The position numbers and the translations under genes are program-made. The notes under the pieces are model-generated. The model was not told the DNA's origin, made no database searches, and was given only the letters and a program-made list of their open reading frames with translations. A DNA stretch of 64,000 nt from Balaenoptera acutorostrata (Eukaryota; Chordata; Mammalia; Artiodactyla; Balaenopteridae), in contig NW_026646030.1 of assembly GCF_949987535.1 (NCBI RefSeq), positions 62,001 through 126,000 of the forward strand. Direction: 5' to 3'. Shown here piece after piece: positions 22,867 through 36,938 of the stretch (positions are counted from its first letter, which is position 1; each line of letters begins with the position of its first letter).

Positions 22867-24625
22867 TAAATTACTTTTCAAAACCCGTGAAACAAAGACA
22901 GTGAAAGAGAGAGAAATTCTTACAAAATTCGTTCAGGGGCTGTGATGCAAACTGGATTGACCATATCTAGACCCACAGCAGATTGAGACATAAGGGTGGA
23001 CACTCTTGGGGCTGAGAGGTTCGGTGAGGTTGGGTGAGCCAACGCAGACCCTTTCAAGTAATACTGCATGGTACCCATCCCATGGGTCCCAAATCTCCAG
23101 GTTCAAGGGCATCTTCCTACATCGAAAACAGGCATGAGAAACCCAGAAGATGGTACACCGTGTGATCGGGAAAAGTTTCTAAAACGCACCTCATTTCTCA
23201 TCTCCTTTGCTCGGGTTCGCCATTCCAGCCGATTTACTAGCCATCTCCCTCCTTGGAGAATCAGCACCTTTATCCTCCTGTTCCGTACAGGTTGCAATTT
23301 GTCCTGAGGATGAACAAGAAGAGGGGGAACCAATGAGACACTAGCTCTAGGTGTTGGGACAGGCACAGGTCACTCTATTTTCCCATCAGGAAGAAGAATT
23401 AAGCACAAGCTCAGCCTGCCCCTCAGAACCAGAAGAGGGCCTGAAGCAATCCTGCGCTTTTGCGGCCAGCTCCCAAAAAAGCGAGTTGAAAAATGGAGCT
23501 CAGGGGCACTGCAATTCACAAACCTGCAGAGTTTTAAATGATACCTCTCGTCCACAAATATATTAAGGGAAGGCAACGAAGAGGCTTTGAAAGCAAGGCA
23601 GAATTGCAGGAAACAGATTTCAGGAGGTAGATTCGAATCGCCTTGAAAGCACCTGAAAAGCGGCAAAACGTGGACAATGATGCCCTTGGCCAAAAAGGAC
23701 GTATGCGTTTTTTCCTGAATATATTCAGGAAAAAACGCATATGCCCTTTTTGGCCAACCAAGCAACCTGGAAAGGCAAATCAGGGCTCCAAAGAAGTCTC
23801 GCTTCCCAGCGGGCAAAAGGGCCATGCGGAAAAAAGTGTCCAAACCAGAAATGCAGGACCGGCCATGGAGAAATGGGAGCCTTGCTACGCTGATGGGCGG
23901 GATGTAAATTGCCAACAGCCACTCTGGAGAAGTGTACGGTGTGTCCTGAAACATCTGAAAAACACAGCTTGGAGAGCATAGGGCACTTCCACTCATGGGC
24001 GTATAAATTGGAAAAACTAAAAATCAGCAAGACACAGGCACCCCAAAGTTTAGGGCTGCTCTGTTGACAAGAACCCCCACTTCATTACACCTTAAATATC
24101 CTAGGAAAGAGAAAAATGGATAAAGAAGTTGTGGTCCTCATGTACAATGGAATATCACTCAGCCATGAAATCAACGTCATAAGGCTAGTAGCAGCACGAT
24201 GAGTGGATTTAGGTACGACGATTCTAAGTGAAATAAGTCACACAGAAAAAGACACTTATCCTAAGATATCACTTAGAGAGGGAATGTAAAAACCGCTACA
24301 CTTGAACTGAATTGCAAAACAGAACAGAGTCACACGTTTAGAAAACACACTATGGCTGCTGCACGGGAAAGGTGAGGTGGGGTGATGCATAAAACAAGTG
24401 TTTCAAATTAGCTCAGATACCGTTGCATAAACCCAATATGTAAGAGACAAGGCCTATTCCTTTTTCAGTGAACTGGACTCAACACCCCCTATTAACCGCA
24501 CAAGAATATATCTGACTAGTAAGAATCTTCAAACCTATGTATTGATATCTCTCTGTAAGTGAGTCAAGGGGGTGTAAAGCGGCATAAACACAGCCGTGAA
24601 AAGCAGCTAAACCCCATTATAAAAA
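22867..24625 (+). repeat. Satellite monomer 14 (young domain)
   Basis: 1,759 bp; palindrome at 23,686-23,757 with two mismatched pairs (left ggacgtatgcg, right cgcatatgccc). Nearly identical to monomer 19, five units downstream, sharing cagcagattgag, gcacctgaaaag, acaagtgtttc and cgttgcataaacc. The only difference I saw is C at 24,362 against A at 33,157. Confidence 0.95.
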
Positions 24626-26384
24626 TAAATTACTTTTCAAAACCCGTGAAACAAAGACAGTGAAAGAGAGAGAAATTCTTACAAAATTCGTTCAGGGGCT
24701 GTGATGCAACCTGGATTGACCATATCTAGACCCACAGCTGATTGAGACATAAGGGTGGACACTCTTGGGGCTGAGTGGTTCGGTGAGGTTGGGTGAGCCA
24801 ACGCAGACCCTTTCAAGTAATACTGCATGGTACCCATCCCATGGGTCCCAAATCTCCAGGTTCAAGGGCATCTTCCTACATCGAAAACAGGCATGAGAAA
24901 CCCAGAAGATGGTACACCGTGTGATCGGGAAAGGTTTCTAAAACGCACCTCATTTCTCATCTCCTTTGCTCGGGTTCGCCATTCCAGCCGATTTACTAGC
25001 CATCTCCCTCCTTGGAGAATCAGCACCTTTAACCTCCTGTTCCGTACAGGTTGCAATTTGTCCTGAGGATGAACAAGAAGAGGGGGAACCAATGAGAGAC
25101 TAGCTCTAGGTGTTGGGACAGGCACAGGTCACTCTATTTTCCCATCAGGAAGAAGAATTAAGCACAAGCTCAGCCTGCCCCTCAGAACCAGAAGAGGGCC
25201 TGAAGCAATCCTGTGCTTTTGCGGCCAGCTCCCAAAAAAGCGAGTTGAAAAATGGAGCTCAGGGGCACTGCAATTCACAAACCTGCAGAGTTTTAAATGA
25301 TACCTCTCGTCCACAAATATATTAAGGGAAGGCAACGAAGAGGCTTTGAAAGCAAGGCAGAATTGCAGGAAACAGATTTCAGGAGGTAGATTCGAATCAC
25401 CTTGAAAGCACATGAAAAGCGGCAAAACGTGGACAATGATGCCCTTGGCCAAAAAGGGCGTATGCGTTTTTTCCTGAATATATTCAGGAAAAAACGCATA
25501 CGCCCTTTTTGGCCAACCAAGCAACCTGGAAAGGCAAATCAAGGCTCCAAAGAAGTCTCGCTTCCCAGCGGGCAAAAGGGCCATGCGGAAAAAAGTGTCC
25601 AAACCAGAAATGCAGGACCGGCCATGGAGAAATGGGAGCCTTGCTACGCTGATGGGCAGGATGTAAATTGCCAACAGCCACTCTGGAGAAGTGTACGGTG
25701 TGTCCTGAAACATCTGAAAAACACAGCTTGGAGAGCATAGGGCACTTCCACTCATGGGCGTATAAATTGGGAAAACTAAAAATCAGCAAGACACAGGCAC
25801 CCCAAAGTTTAGGGCTGCTCTGTTGACAAGAACCCCCACTTCATTACACCTTAAATATCCTAGGAAAGAGAAAAATGGATAAAGAAGTTGTGGTCCTCAT
25901 GTACAATGGAATATCACTCAGCCATGAAATCAACGTCATAAGGCTAGTAGCAGCACGATGAGTGGATTTAGGTACGACGATTCTAAGTGAAATAAGTCAC
26001 ACAGAAAAAGACACTTATCATAAGATATCACTTAGAGAGGGAATGTAAAAACCGCTACACTTGAACTGAATTGCAAAACAGAACAGATTCACACGTTTAG
26101 AAAACACACTATGGCTGCTGAACGGGAAAGGTGAGGTGGGGTGATGCATAAAACAAGGGTTTCAAATTAGCTCCGATACCGTTCCATAAACCCAATATGT
26201 AAGAGACAAGACCTATTCCTTTTTCAGTGAACTGGACTCAACACCCCCTATTCACCGCACAAGAATATATCTGACTAGTAAGAATCTTCAAACCTATGTA
26301 TTGATATCTCTCTGTAAGTGAGTCAAGGGGGTGTAAAGCGGCATAAACACAGCCGTGAAAAGCAGCTAAACCCCATTATAAAAA
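24626..26384 (+). repeat. Satellite monomer 15 (young domain)
   Basis: 1,759 bp; perfect palindrome at 25,445-25,516. Nearly identical to monomer 20 (ctgagtggttcgg, cctgtgctttt, gaatcaccttg, gggcaggatg, cagattcacacg). The only difference seen is C at 26,219 against G at 35,014. Its 3' half also matches monomers 16 and 17. Confidence 0.95.
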
Positions 26385-28143
26385 TAAATTACTTTTCAAA
26401 ACCCGTGAAACAAAGACAGTGAAAGAGAGAGAAATTCTTACAAAATTCGTTCAGAGGCTGTGATGCAAACTGGATTGACCATATCTAGACCCACAGCTGA
26501 TTGAGACATAAGGGTGGACACTCTTGGGGCTGAGAGGTTCGGTGAGGTTGGGTTATCCAACGCAGACCCTTTCAAGTAATACTGCATGGTACCCATCCCA
26601 TGGGTCCCAAATCTCCAGGTTCAAGGGCATCTTCCTACATCGAAAACAGGCATGAGAAACCCAGAAGATGGTACACCGTGTGATCGGGAAAAGTTTCTAA
26701 AACGCACCTCATTTCTCATCTCCTTTGCTCGGGTTCGCCATTCCAGCCGATTTACTAGCCATCTCCCTCCTTGGAGAATCAGCACCTTTAACCTCCTGTT
26801 CCGTACAGGTTGCAATTTGTCCTGAGGATGAACAAGAAGAGGGGGAACCAATGAGAGACTAGCTCTAGGTGTTGGGACAGGCACAGGTCACTCTATTTTC
26901 CCATCAGGAAGAAGAATTAAGCACAAGCTCAGCCTGCCCCTCAGAACCAGAAGAGGGCCTGAAGCAATCCTGTGCTTTTGCGGCCAGCTCCCAAAAAAGC
27001 GAGTTGAAAAATGGAGCTCAGGGGCACTGCAATTCACAAACCTGCAGAGTTTTAAATGATACCTCTCGTCCACAAATATATTAAGGGAAGGCAACGAAGA
27101 GGCTTTGAAAGCAAGGCAGAATTGCAGGAAACAGATTTCAGGAGGTAGATTCGAATCACCTTGAAAGCACATGAAAAGCGGCAAAACGTGGACAATGATG
27201 CCCTTGGCCAAAAAGGGCGTATGCGTTTTTTCCTGAATATATTCAGGAAAAAACGCATACGCCCTTTTTGGCCAACCAAGCAACCTGGAAAGGCAAATCA
27301 AGGCTCCAAAGAAGTCTCGCTTCCCAGCGGGCAAAAGGGCCATGCGGAAAAAAGTGTCCAAACCAGAAATGCAGGACCGGCCATGGAGAAATGGGAGCCT
27401 TGCTACGCTGATGGGCAGGATGTAAATTGCCAACAGCCACTCTGGAGAAGTGTACGGTGTGTCCTGAAACATCTGAAAAACACAGCTTGGAGAGCATAGG
27501 GCACTTCCACTCATGGGCGTATAAATTGGGAAAACTAAAAATCAGCAAGACACAGGCACCCCAAAGTTTAGGGCTGCTCTGTTGACAAGAACCCCCACTT
27601 CATTACACCTTAAATATCCTAGGAAAGAGAAAAATGGATAAAGAAGTTGTGGTCCTCATGTACAATGGAATATCACTCAGCCATGAAATCAACGTCATAA
27701 GGCTAGTAGCAGCACGATGAGTGGATTTAGGTACGACGATTCTAAGTGAAATAAGTCACACAGAAAAAGACACTTATCATAAGATATCACTTAGAGAGGG
27801 AATGTAAAAACCGCTACACTTGAACTGAATTGCAAAACAGAACAGATTCACACGTTTAGAAAACACACTATGGCTGCTGAACGGGAAAGGTGAGGTGGGG
27901 TGATGCATAAAACAAGGGTTTCAAATTAGCTCCGATACCGTTCCATAAACCCAATATGTAAGAGACAAGACCTATTCCTTTTTCAGTGAACTGGACTCAA
28001 CACCCCCTATTCACCGCACAAGAATATATCTGACTAGTAAGAATCTTCAAACCTATGTATTGATATCTCTCTGTAAGTGAGTCAAGGGGGTGTAAAGCGG
28101 CATAAACACAGCCGTGAAAAGCAGCTAAACCCCATTATAAAAA
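26385..28143 (+). repeat. Satellite monomer 16 (young domain)
   Basis: 1,759 bp; perfect palindrome at 27,204-27,275. Differs from monomer 17 by a single base on reading. The 5' half carries ttcagaggctg and gttatccaacg, shared with 17, 18 and 21; the 3' half is that of monomer 15. Confidence 0.95.
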
Positions 28144-29902
28144 TAAATTACTTTTCAAAACCCGTGAAACAAAGACAGTGAAAGAGAGAGAAATTCTTAC
28201 AAAATTCGTTCAGAGGCTGTGATGCAAACTGGATTGACCATATCTAGACCCACAGCTTATTGAGACATAAGGGTGGACACTCTTGGGGCTGAGAGGTTCG
28301 GTGAGGTTGGGTTATCCAACGCAGACCCTTTCAAGTAATACTGCATGGTACCCATCCCATGGGTCCCAAATCTCCAGGTTCAAGGGCATCTTCCTACATC
28401 GAAAACAGGCATGAGAAACCCAGAAGATGGTACACCGTGTGATCGGGAAAAGTTTCTAAAACGCACCTCATTTCTCATCTCCTTTGCTCGGGTTCGCCAT
28501 TCCAGCCGATTTACTAGCCATCTCCCTCCTTGGAGAATCAGCACCTTTAACCTCCTGTTCCGTACAGGTTGCAATTTGTCCTGAGGATGAACAAGAAGAG
28601 GGGGAACCAATGAGAGACTAGCTCTAGGTGTTGGGACAGGCACAGGTCACTCTATTTTCCCATCAGGAAGAAGAATTAAGCACAAGCTCAGCCTGCCCCT
28701 CAGAACCAGAAGAGGGCCTGAAGCAATCCTGTGCTTTTGCGGCCAGCTCCCAAAAAAGCGAGTTGAAAAATGGAGCTCAGGGGCACTGCAATTCACAAAC
28801 CTGCAGAGTTTTAAATGATACCTCTCGTCCACAAATATATTAAGGGAAGGCAACGAAGAGGCTTTGAAAGCAAGGCAGAATTGCAGGAAACAGATTTCAG
28901 GAGGTAGATTCGAATCACCTTGAAAGCACATGAAAAGCGGCAAAACGTGGACAATGATGCCCTTGGCCAAAAAGGGCGTATGCGTTTTTTCCTGAATATA
29001 TTCAGGAAAAAACGCATACGCCCTTTTTGGCCAACCAAGCAACCTGGAAAGGCAAATCAAGGCTCCAAAGAAGTCTCGCTTCCCAGCGGGCAAAAGGGCC
29101 ATGCGGAAAAAAGTGTCCAAACCAGAAATGCAGGACCGGCCATGGAGAAATGGGAGCCTTGCTACGCTGATGGGCAGGATGTAAATTGCCAACAGCCACT
29201 CTGGAGAAGTGTACGGTGTGTCCTGAAACATCTGAAAAACACAGCTTGGAGAGCATAGGGCACTTCCACTCATGGGCGTATAAATTGGGAAAACTAAAAA
29301 TCAGCAAGACACAGGCACCCCAAAGTTTAGGGCTGCTCTGTTGACAAGAACCCCCACTTCATTACACCTTAAATATCCTAGGAAAGAGAAAAATGGATAA
29401 AGAAGTTGTGGTCCTCATGTACAATGGAATATCACTCAGCCATGAAATCAACGTCATAAGGCTAGTAGCAGCACGATGAGTGGATTTAGGTACGACGATT
29501 CTAAGTGAAATAAGTCACACAGAAAAAGACACTTATCATAAGATATCACTTAGAGAGGGAATGTAAAAACCGCTACACTTGAACTGAATTGCAAAACAGA
29601 ACAGATTCACACGTTTAGAAAACACACTATGGCTGCTGAACGGGAAAGGTGAGGTGGGGTGATGCATAAAACAAGGGTTTCAAATTAGCTCCGATACCGT
29701 TCCATAAACCCAATATGTAAGAGACAAGACCTATTCCTTTTTCAGTGAACTGGACTCAACACCCCCTATTCACCGCACAAGAATATATCTGACTAGTAAG
29801 AATCTTCAAACCTATGTATTGATATCTCTCTGTAAGTGAGTCAAGGGGGTGTAAAGCGGCATAAACACAGCCGTGAAAAGCAGCTAAACCCCATTATAAA
29901 AA
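28144..29902 (+). repeat. Satellite monomer 17 (young domain)
   Basis: 1,759 bp; perfect palindrome at 28,963-29,034. Copy of monomer 16 with T at 28,258 (cacagcttattgag). Confidence 0.95.
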
Positions 29903-31661
29903 TAAATTACTTTTCAAAACCCGTGAAACAAAGACAGTGAAAGAGAGAGAAATTCTTACAAAATTCGTTCAGAGGCTGTGATGCAAACTGGATTGACCAT
30001 ATCTAGACCCACAGCTGATTGAGACATAAGGGTGGACACTCTTGGGGCTGAGAGGTTCGGTGAGGTTGGGTTATCCAACGCAGACCCTTTCAAGTAATAC
30101 TGCATGGTACCCATCCCATGGGTCCCAAATCTCCAGGTTCAAGGGCATCTTCCTACATCGAAAACAGGCATGAGAAACCCAGAAGATGGTACACCGTGTG
30201 ATCGGGAAAAGTTTCTAAAACGCACCTCATTTCTCATCTCCTTTGCTCGGGTTCGCCATTCCAGCCGATTTACTAGCCATCTCCCTCCTTGGAGAATCAG
30301 CACCTTTAACCTCCTGTTCCGTACAGGTTGCAATTTGTCCTGAGGATGAACAAGAAGAGGGGGAACCAATGAGAGACTAGCTCTAGGTGTTGGGACAGGC
30401 ACAGGTCACTCTATTTTCCCATCAGGAAGAAGAATTAAGCACAAGCTCAGCCTGCCCCTCAGAACCAGAAGAGGGCCTGAAGCAATCCTGCGCTTTTGCG
30501 GCCAGCTCCCAAAAAAGCGAGTTGAAAAATGGAGCTCAGGGGCACTGCAATTCACAGACCTGCAGAGTTTTAAATGATACCTCTCGTCCACAAATATATT
30601 AAGGGAAGGCAACGAAGAGGCTTTGAAAGCAAGGCAGAATTGCAGGAAACAGATTTCAGGAGGTAGATTCGAATCGCCTTGAAAGCACATGAAAAGCGGC
30701 AAAACGTGGACAATGATGCCCTTGGCCAAAAAGGGCGTATGCGTTTTTTCCTGATTATATTCAGGAAAAAACGCATACGCCCTTTTTGGCCAACCAAGCA
30801 ACCTGGAAAGGCAAATCAGCGCTCCAAAGAAGTCTCGCTTCCCAGCGGGCAAAAGGGCCATGCGGAAAAAAGTGTCCAAACCAGAAATGCAGGACCGGCC
30901 ATGGAGAAATGGGAGCCTTGCTACGCTGATGGGCGGGATGTAAATTGCCAACAGCCACTCTGGAGAAGTGTACGGTGTGTCCTGAAACATCTGAAAAACA
31001 CAGCTTGGAGAGCATAGGGCACTTCCACTCATGGGCGTATAAATTGGGAAAACTAAAAATCAGCAAGACACAGGCACCCCAAAGTTTAGGGCTGCTCTGT
31101 TGACAAGAACCCCCACTTCATTACACCTTAAATATCCTAGGAAAGAGAAAAATGGATAAAGAAGTTGTGGTCCTCATGTACAATGGAATATCACTCAGCC
31201 ATGAAATCAACGTCATAAGGCTAGTAGCAGCACGATGAGTGGATTTAGGTACGACGATTCTAAGTGAAATAAGTCACACAGAAAAAGACACTTATCCTAA
31301 GATATCACGTAGAGAGGGAATGTAAAAACCGCTACACTTGAACTGAATTGCAAAACAGAACAGAGTCACACGTTTAGAAAACACACTATGGCTGCTGAAC
31401 GGGAAAGGTGAGGTGGGGTGATGCATAAAACAAGGGTTTCAAATTAGCTCAGATACCGTTCCATAAACCCAATATGTAAGAGACAAGACCTATTCCTTTT
31501 TCAGTGACCAGGACTCAACACCCCCTATTCACCGCACAAGAATATATCTGACTAGTAAGAATCTTCAAACCTATGTATTGATATCTCTCTGTAAGTGAGT
31601 CAAGGGCGTGTAAAGCGGCATAAACACAGCCGTGAAAAGCAGCTAAACCCCATTATAAAAA
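29903..31661 (+). repeat. Satellite monomer 18 (young domain)
   Basis: 1,759 bp; palindrome at 30,722-30,793 with one central mismatch (tgatta). The 5' half equals monomers 16 and 17; from about 30,490 it turns to the cctgcgctttt and tcacagacctgc type shared with monomers 21 and 22. Confidence 0.95.
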
Positions 31662-33420
31662 TAAATTACTTTTCAAAACCCGTGAAACAAAGACAGTGAA
31701 AGAGAGAGAAATTCTTACAAAATTCGTTCAGGGGCTGTGATGCAAACTGGATTGACCATATCTAGACCCACAGCAGATTGAGACATAAGGGTGGACACTC
31801 TTGGGGCTGAGAGGTTCGGTGAGGTTGGGTGAGCCAACGCAGACCCTTTCAAGTAATACTGCATGGTACCCATCCCATGGGTCCCAAATCTCCAGGTTCA
31901 AGGGCATCTTCCTACATCGAAAACAGGCATGAGAAACCCAGAAGATGGTACACCGTGTGATCGGGAAAAGTTTCTAAAACGCACCTCATTTCTCATCTCC
32001 TTTGCTCGGGTTCGCCATTCCAGCCGATTTACTAGCCATCTCCCTCCTTGGAGAATCAGCACCTTTATCCTCCTGTTCCGTACAGGTTGCAATTTGTCCT
32101 GAGGATGAACAAGAAGAGGGGGAACCAATGAGACACTAGCTCTAGGTGTTGGGACAGGCACAGGTCACTCTATTTTCCCATCAGGAAGAAGAATTAAGCA
32201 CAAGCTCAGCCTGCCCCTCAGAACCAGAAGAGGGCCTGAAGCAATCCTGCGCTTTTGCGGCCAGCTCCCAAAAAAGCGAGTTGAAAAATGGAGCTCAGGG
32301 GCACTGCAATTCACAAACCTGCAGAGTTTTAAATGATACCTCTCGTCCACAAATATATTAAGGGAAGGCAACGAAGAGGCTTTGAAAGCAAGGCAGAATT
32401 GCAGGAAACAGATTTCAGGAGGTAGATTCGAATCGCCTTGAAAGCACCTGAAAAGCGGCAAAACGTGGACAATGATGCCCTTGGCCAAAAAGGACGTATG
32501 CGTTTTTTCCTGAATATATTCAGGAAAAAACGCATATGCCCTTTTTGGCCAACCAAGCAACCTGGAAAGGCAAATCAGGGCTCCAAAGAAGTCTCGCTTC
32601 CCAGCGGGCAAAAGGGCCATGCGGAAAAAAGTGTCCAAACCAGAAATGCAGGACCGGCCATGGAGAAATGGGAGCCTTGCTACGCTGATGGGCGGGATGT
32701 AAATTGCCAACAGCCACTCTGGAGAAGTGTACGGTGTGTCCTGAAACATCTGAAAAACACAGCTTGGAGAGCATAGGGCACTTCCACTCATGGGCGTATA
32801 AATTGGAAAAACTAAAAATCAGCAAGACACAGGCACCCCAAAGTTTAGGGCTGCTCTGTTGACAAGAACCCCCACTTCATTACACCTTAAATATCCTAGG
32901 AAAGAGAAAAATGGATAAAGAAGTTGTGGTCCTCATGTACAATGGAATATCACTCAGCCATGAAATCAACGTCATAAGGCTAGTAGCAGCACGATGAGTG
33001 GATTTAGGTACGACGATTCTAAGTGAAATAAGTCACACAGAAAAAGACACTTATCCTAAGATATCACTTAGAGAGGGAATGTAAAAACCGCTACACTTGA
33101 ACTGAATTGCAAAACAGAACAGAGTCACACGTTTAGAAAACACACTATGGCTGCTGAACGGGAAAGGTGAGGTGGGGTGATGCATAAAACAAGTGTTTCA
33201 AATTAGCTCAGATACCGTTGCATAAACCCAATATGTAAGAGACAAGGCCTATTCCTTTTTCAGTGAACTGGACTCAACACCCCCTATTAACCGCACAAGA
33301 ATATATCTGACTAGTAAGAATCTTCAAACCTATGTATTGATATCTCTCTGTAAGTGAGTCAAGGGGGTGTAAAGCGGCATAAACACAGCCGTGAAAAGCA
33401 GCTAAACCCCATTATAAAAA
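31662..33420 (+). repeat. Satellite monomer 19 (young domain, copy of 14)
   Basis: 1,759 bp; palindrome at 32,481-32,552 with the same two mismatched pairs as monomer 14. Offset from monomer 14 is exactly 8,795 bp, five units. Confidence 0.95.
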
Positions 33421-35179
33421 TAAATTACTTTTCAAAACCCGTGAAACAAAGACAGTGAAAGAGAGAGAAATTCTTACAAAATTCGTTCAGGGGCTGTGAT
33501 GCAACCTGGATTGACCATATCTAGACCCACAGCTGATTGAGACATAAGGGTGGACACTCTTGGGGCTGAGTGGTTCGGTGAGGTTGGGTGAGCCAACGCA
33601 GACCCTTTCAAGTAATACTGCATGGTACCCATCCCATGGGTCCCAAATCTCCAGGTTCAAGGGCATCTTCCTACATCGAAAACAGGCATGAGAAACCCAG
33701 AAGATGGTACACCGTGTGATCGGGAAAGGTTTCTAAAACGCACCTCATTTCTCATCTCCTTTGCTCGGGTTCGCCATTCCAGCCGATTTACTAGCCATCT
33801 CCCTCCTTGGAGAATCAGCACCTTTAACCTCCTGTTCCGTACAGGTTGCAATTTGTCCTGAGGATGAACAAGAAGAGGGGGAACCAATGAGAGACTAGCT
33901 CTAGGTGTTGGGACAGGCACAGGTCACTCTATTTTCCCATCAGGAAGAAGAATTAAGCACAAGCTCAGCCTGCCCCTCAGAACCAGAAGAGGGCCTGAAG
34001 CAATCCTGTGCTTTTGCGGCCAGCTCCCAAAAAAGCGAGTTGAAAAATGGAGCTCAGGGGCACTGCAATTCACAAACCTGCAGAGTTTTAAATGATACCT
34101 CTCGTCCACAAATATATTAAGGGAAGGCAACGAAGAGGCTTTGAAAGCAAGGCAGAATTGCAGGAAACAGATTTCAGGAGGTAGATTCGAATCACCTTGA
34201 AAGCACATGAAAAGCGGCAAAACGTGGACAATGATGCCCTTGGCCAAAAAGGGCGTATGCGTTTTTTCCTGAATATATTCAGGAAAAAACGCATACGCCC
34301 TTTTTGGCCAACCAAGCAACCTGGAAAGGCAAATCAAGGCTCCAAAGAAGTCTCGCTTCCCAGCGGGCAAAAGGGCCATGCGGAAAAAAGTGTCCAAACC
34401 AGAAATGCAGGACCGGCCATGGAGAAATGGGAGCCTTGCTACGCTGATGGGCAGGATGTAAATTGCCAACAGCCACTCTGGAGAAGTGTACGGTGTGTCC
34501 TGAAACATCTGAAAAACACAGCTTGGAGAGCATAGGGCACTTCCACTCATGGGCGTATAAATTGGGAAAACTAAAAATCAGCAAGACACAGGCACCCCAA
34601 AGTTTAGGGCTGCTCTGTTGACAAGAACCCCCACTTCATTACACCTTAAATATCCTAGGAAAGAGAAAAATGGATAAAGAAGTTGTGGTCCTCATGTACA
34701 ATGGAATATCACTCAGCCATGAAATCAACGTCATAAGGCTAGTAGCAGCACGATGAGTGGATTTAGGTACGACGATTCTAAGTGAAATAAGTCACACAGA
34801 AAAAGACACTTATCATAAGATATCACTTAGAGAGGGAATGTAAAAACCGCTACACTTGAACTGAATTGCAAAACAGAACAGATTCACACGTTTAGAAAAC
34901 ACACTATGGCTGCTGAACGGGAAAGGTGAGGTGGGGTGATGCATAAAACAAGGGTTTCAAATTAGCTCCGATACCGTTCCATAAACCCAATATGTAAGAG
35001 ACAAGACCTATTCGTTTTTCAGTGAACTGGACTCAACACCCCCTATTCACCGCACAAGAATATATCTGACTAGTAAGAATCTTCAAACCTATGTATTGAT
35101 ATCTCTCTGTAAGTGAGTCAAGGGGGTGTAAAGCGGCATAAACACAGCCGTGAAAAGCAGCTAAACCCCATTATAAAAA
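33421..35179 (+). repeat. Satellite monomer 20 (young domain, copy of 15)
   Basis: 1,759 bp; perfect palindrome at 34,240-34,311. Offset from monomer 15 is 8,795 bp; private G at 35,014. Confidence 0.95.
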
Positions 35180-36938
35180 TAAATTACTTTTCAAAACCCG
35201 TGAAACAAAGACAGTGAAAGAGAGAGAAATTCTTACAAAATTCGTTCAGAGGCTGTGATGCAAACTGGATTGACCATATCTAGACCCACAGCTGATTGAG
35301 ACATAAGGGTGGACACTCTTGGGGCTGAGAGGTTCGGTGAGGTTGGGTTATCCAACGCAGACCCTTTCAAGTAATACTGCATGGTACCCATCCCATGGGT
35401 CCCAAATCTCCAGGTTCAAGGGCATCTTCCTACATCGAAAACAGGCATGAGAAACCCAGAAGATGGTACACCGTGTGATCGGGAAAAGTTTCTAAAACGC
35501 ACCTCATTTCTCATCTCCTTTGCTCGGGTTCGCCATTCCAGCCGATTTACTAGCCATCTCCCTCCTTGGAGAATCAGCACCTTTAACCTCCTGTTCCGTA
35601 CAGGTTGCAATTTGTCCTGAGGATGAACAAGAAGAGGGGGAACCAATGAGAGACTAGCTCTAGGTGTTGGGACAGGCACAGGTCACTCTATTTTCCATTC
35701 AGGAAGAAGAATTAAGCACAAGCTCAGCCTGCCCCTCAGAACCAGAAGAGGGCCTGAAGCAATCCTGCGCTTTTGCGGCCAGCTCCCAAAAAAGCGAGTT
35801 GAAAAATGGAGCTCAGGGGCACTGCAATTCACAGACCTGCAGAGTTTTAAATGATACCTCTCGTCCACAAATATATTAAGGGAAGGCAACGAAGAGGCTT
35901 TGAAAGCAAGGCAGAATTGCAGGAAACAGATTTCAGGAGGTAGATTCGAATCGCCTTGAAAGCACATGAAAAGCGGCAAAACGTGGACAATGATGCCCTT
36001 GGCCAAAAAGGGCGTATGCGTTTTTTCCTGAATATATTCAGGAAAAAACGCATACGCCCTTTTTGGCCAACCAAGCAACCTGGAAAGGCAAATCAGCGCT
36101 CCAAAGAAGTCTCGCTTCCCAGCGGGCAAAAGGGCCATGCGGAAAAAAGTGTCCAAACCAGAAATGCAGGACCGGCCATGGAGAAATGGGAGCCTTGCTA
36201 CGCTGATGGGCGGGATGTAAATTGCCAACAGCCACTCTGGAGAAGTGTACGGTGTGTCCTGAAACATCTGAAAAACACAGCTTGGAGAGCATAGGGCACT
36301 TCCACTCATGGGCGTATAAATTGGGAAAACTAAAAATCAGCAAGACACAGGCACCCCAAAGTTTAGGGCTGCTCTGTTGACAAGAACCCCCACTTCATTA
36401 CACCTTAAATATCCTAGGAAAGAGAAAAATGGATAAAGAAGTTGTGGTCCTCATGTACAATGGAATATCACTCAGCCATGAAATCAACGTCATAAGGCTA
36501 GTAGCAGCACGATGAGTGGATTTAGGTACGACGATTCTAAGTGAAATAAGTCACACAGAAAAAGACACTTATCCTAAGATATCACTTAGAGAGGGAATGT
36601 AAAAACCGCTACACTTGAACTGAATTGCAAAACAGAACAGAGTCACACGTTTAGAAAACACACTATGGCTGCTGAACGGGAAAGGTGAGTTGGGGTGATG
36701 CATAAAACAAGGGTTTCAAATTAGCTCAGATATCGTTCCATAAACCCAATATGTAAGAGACAAGACCTATTCCTTTTTCAGTGACCATGACTCAACACCC
36801 CCTATTCACCGCACAAGAATATATCTGACTAGTAAGAATCTTCAAACCTATGTATTGATATCTGTCTGTAAGTGAGTCAAGGGCGTGTAAAGCGGCATAA
36901 ACACAGCCGTGAAAAGCAGCTAAACCCCATTATAAAAA
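35180..36938 (+). repeat. Satellite monomer 21 (young domain)
   Basis: 1,759 bp; perfect palindrome at 35,999-36,070. Close to monomer 18 (gttatccaacg, tcacagacctgc). Private changes include ttccattcagg near 35,696, gatatcgttcc and gaccatgac. Confidence 0.95.
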
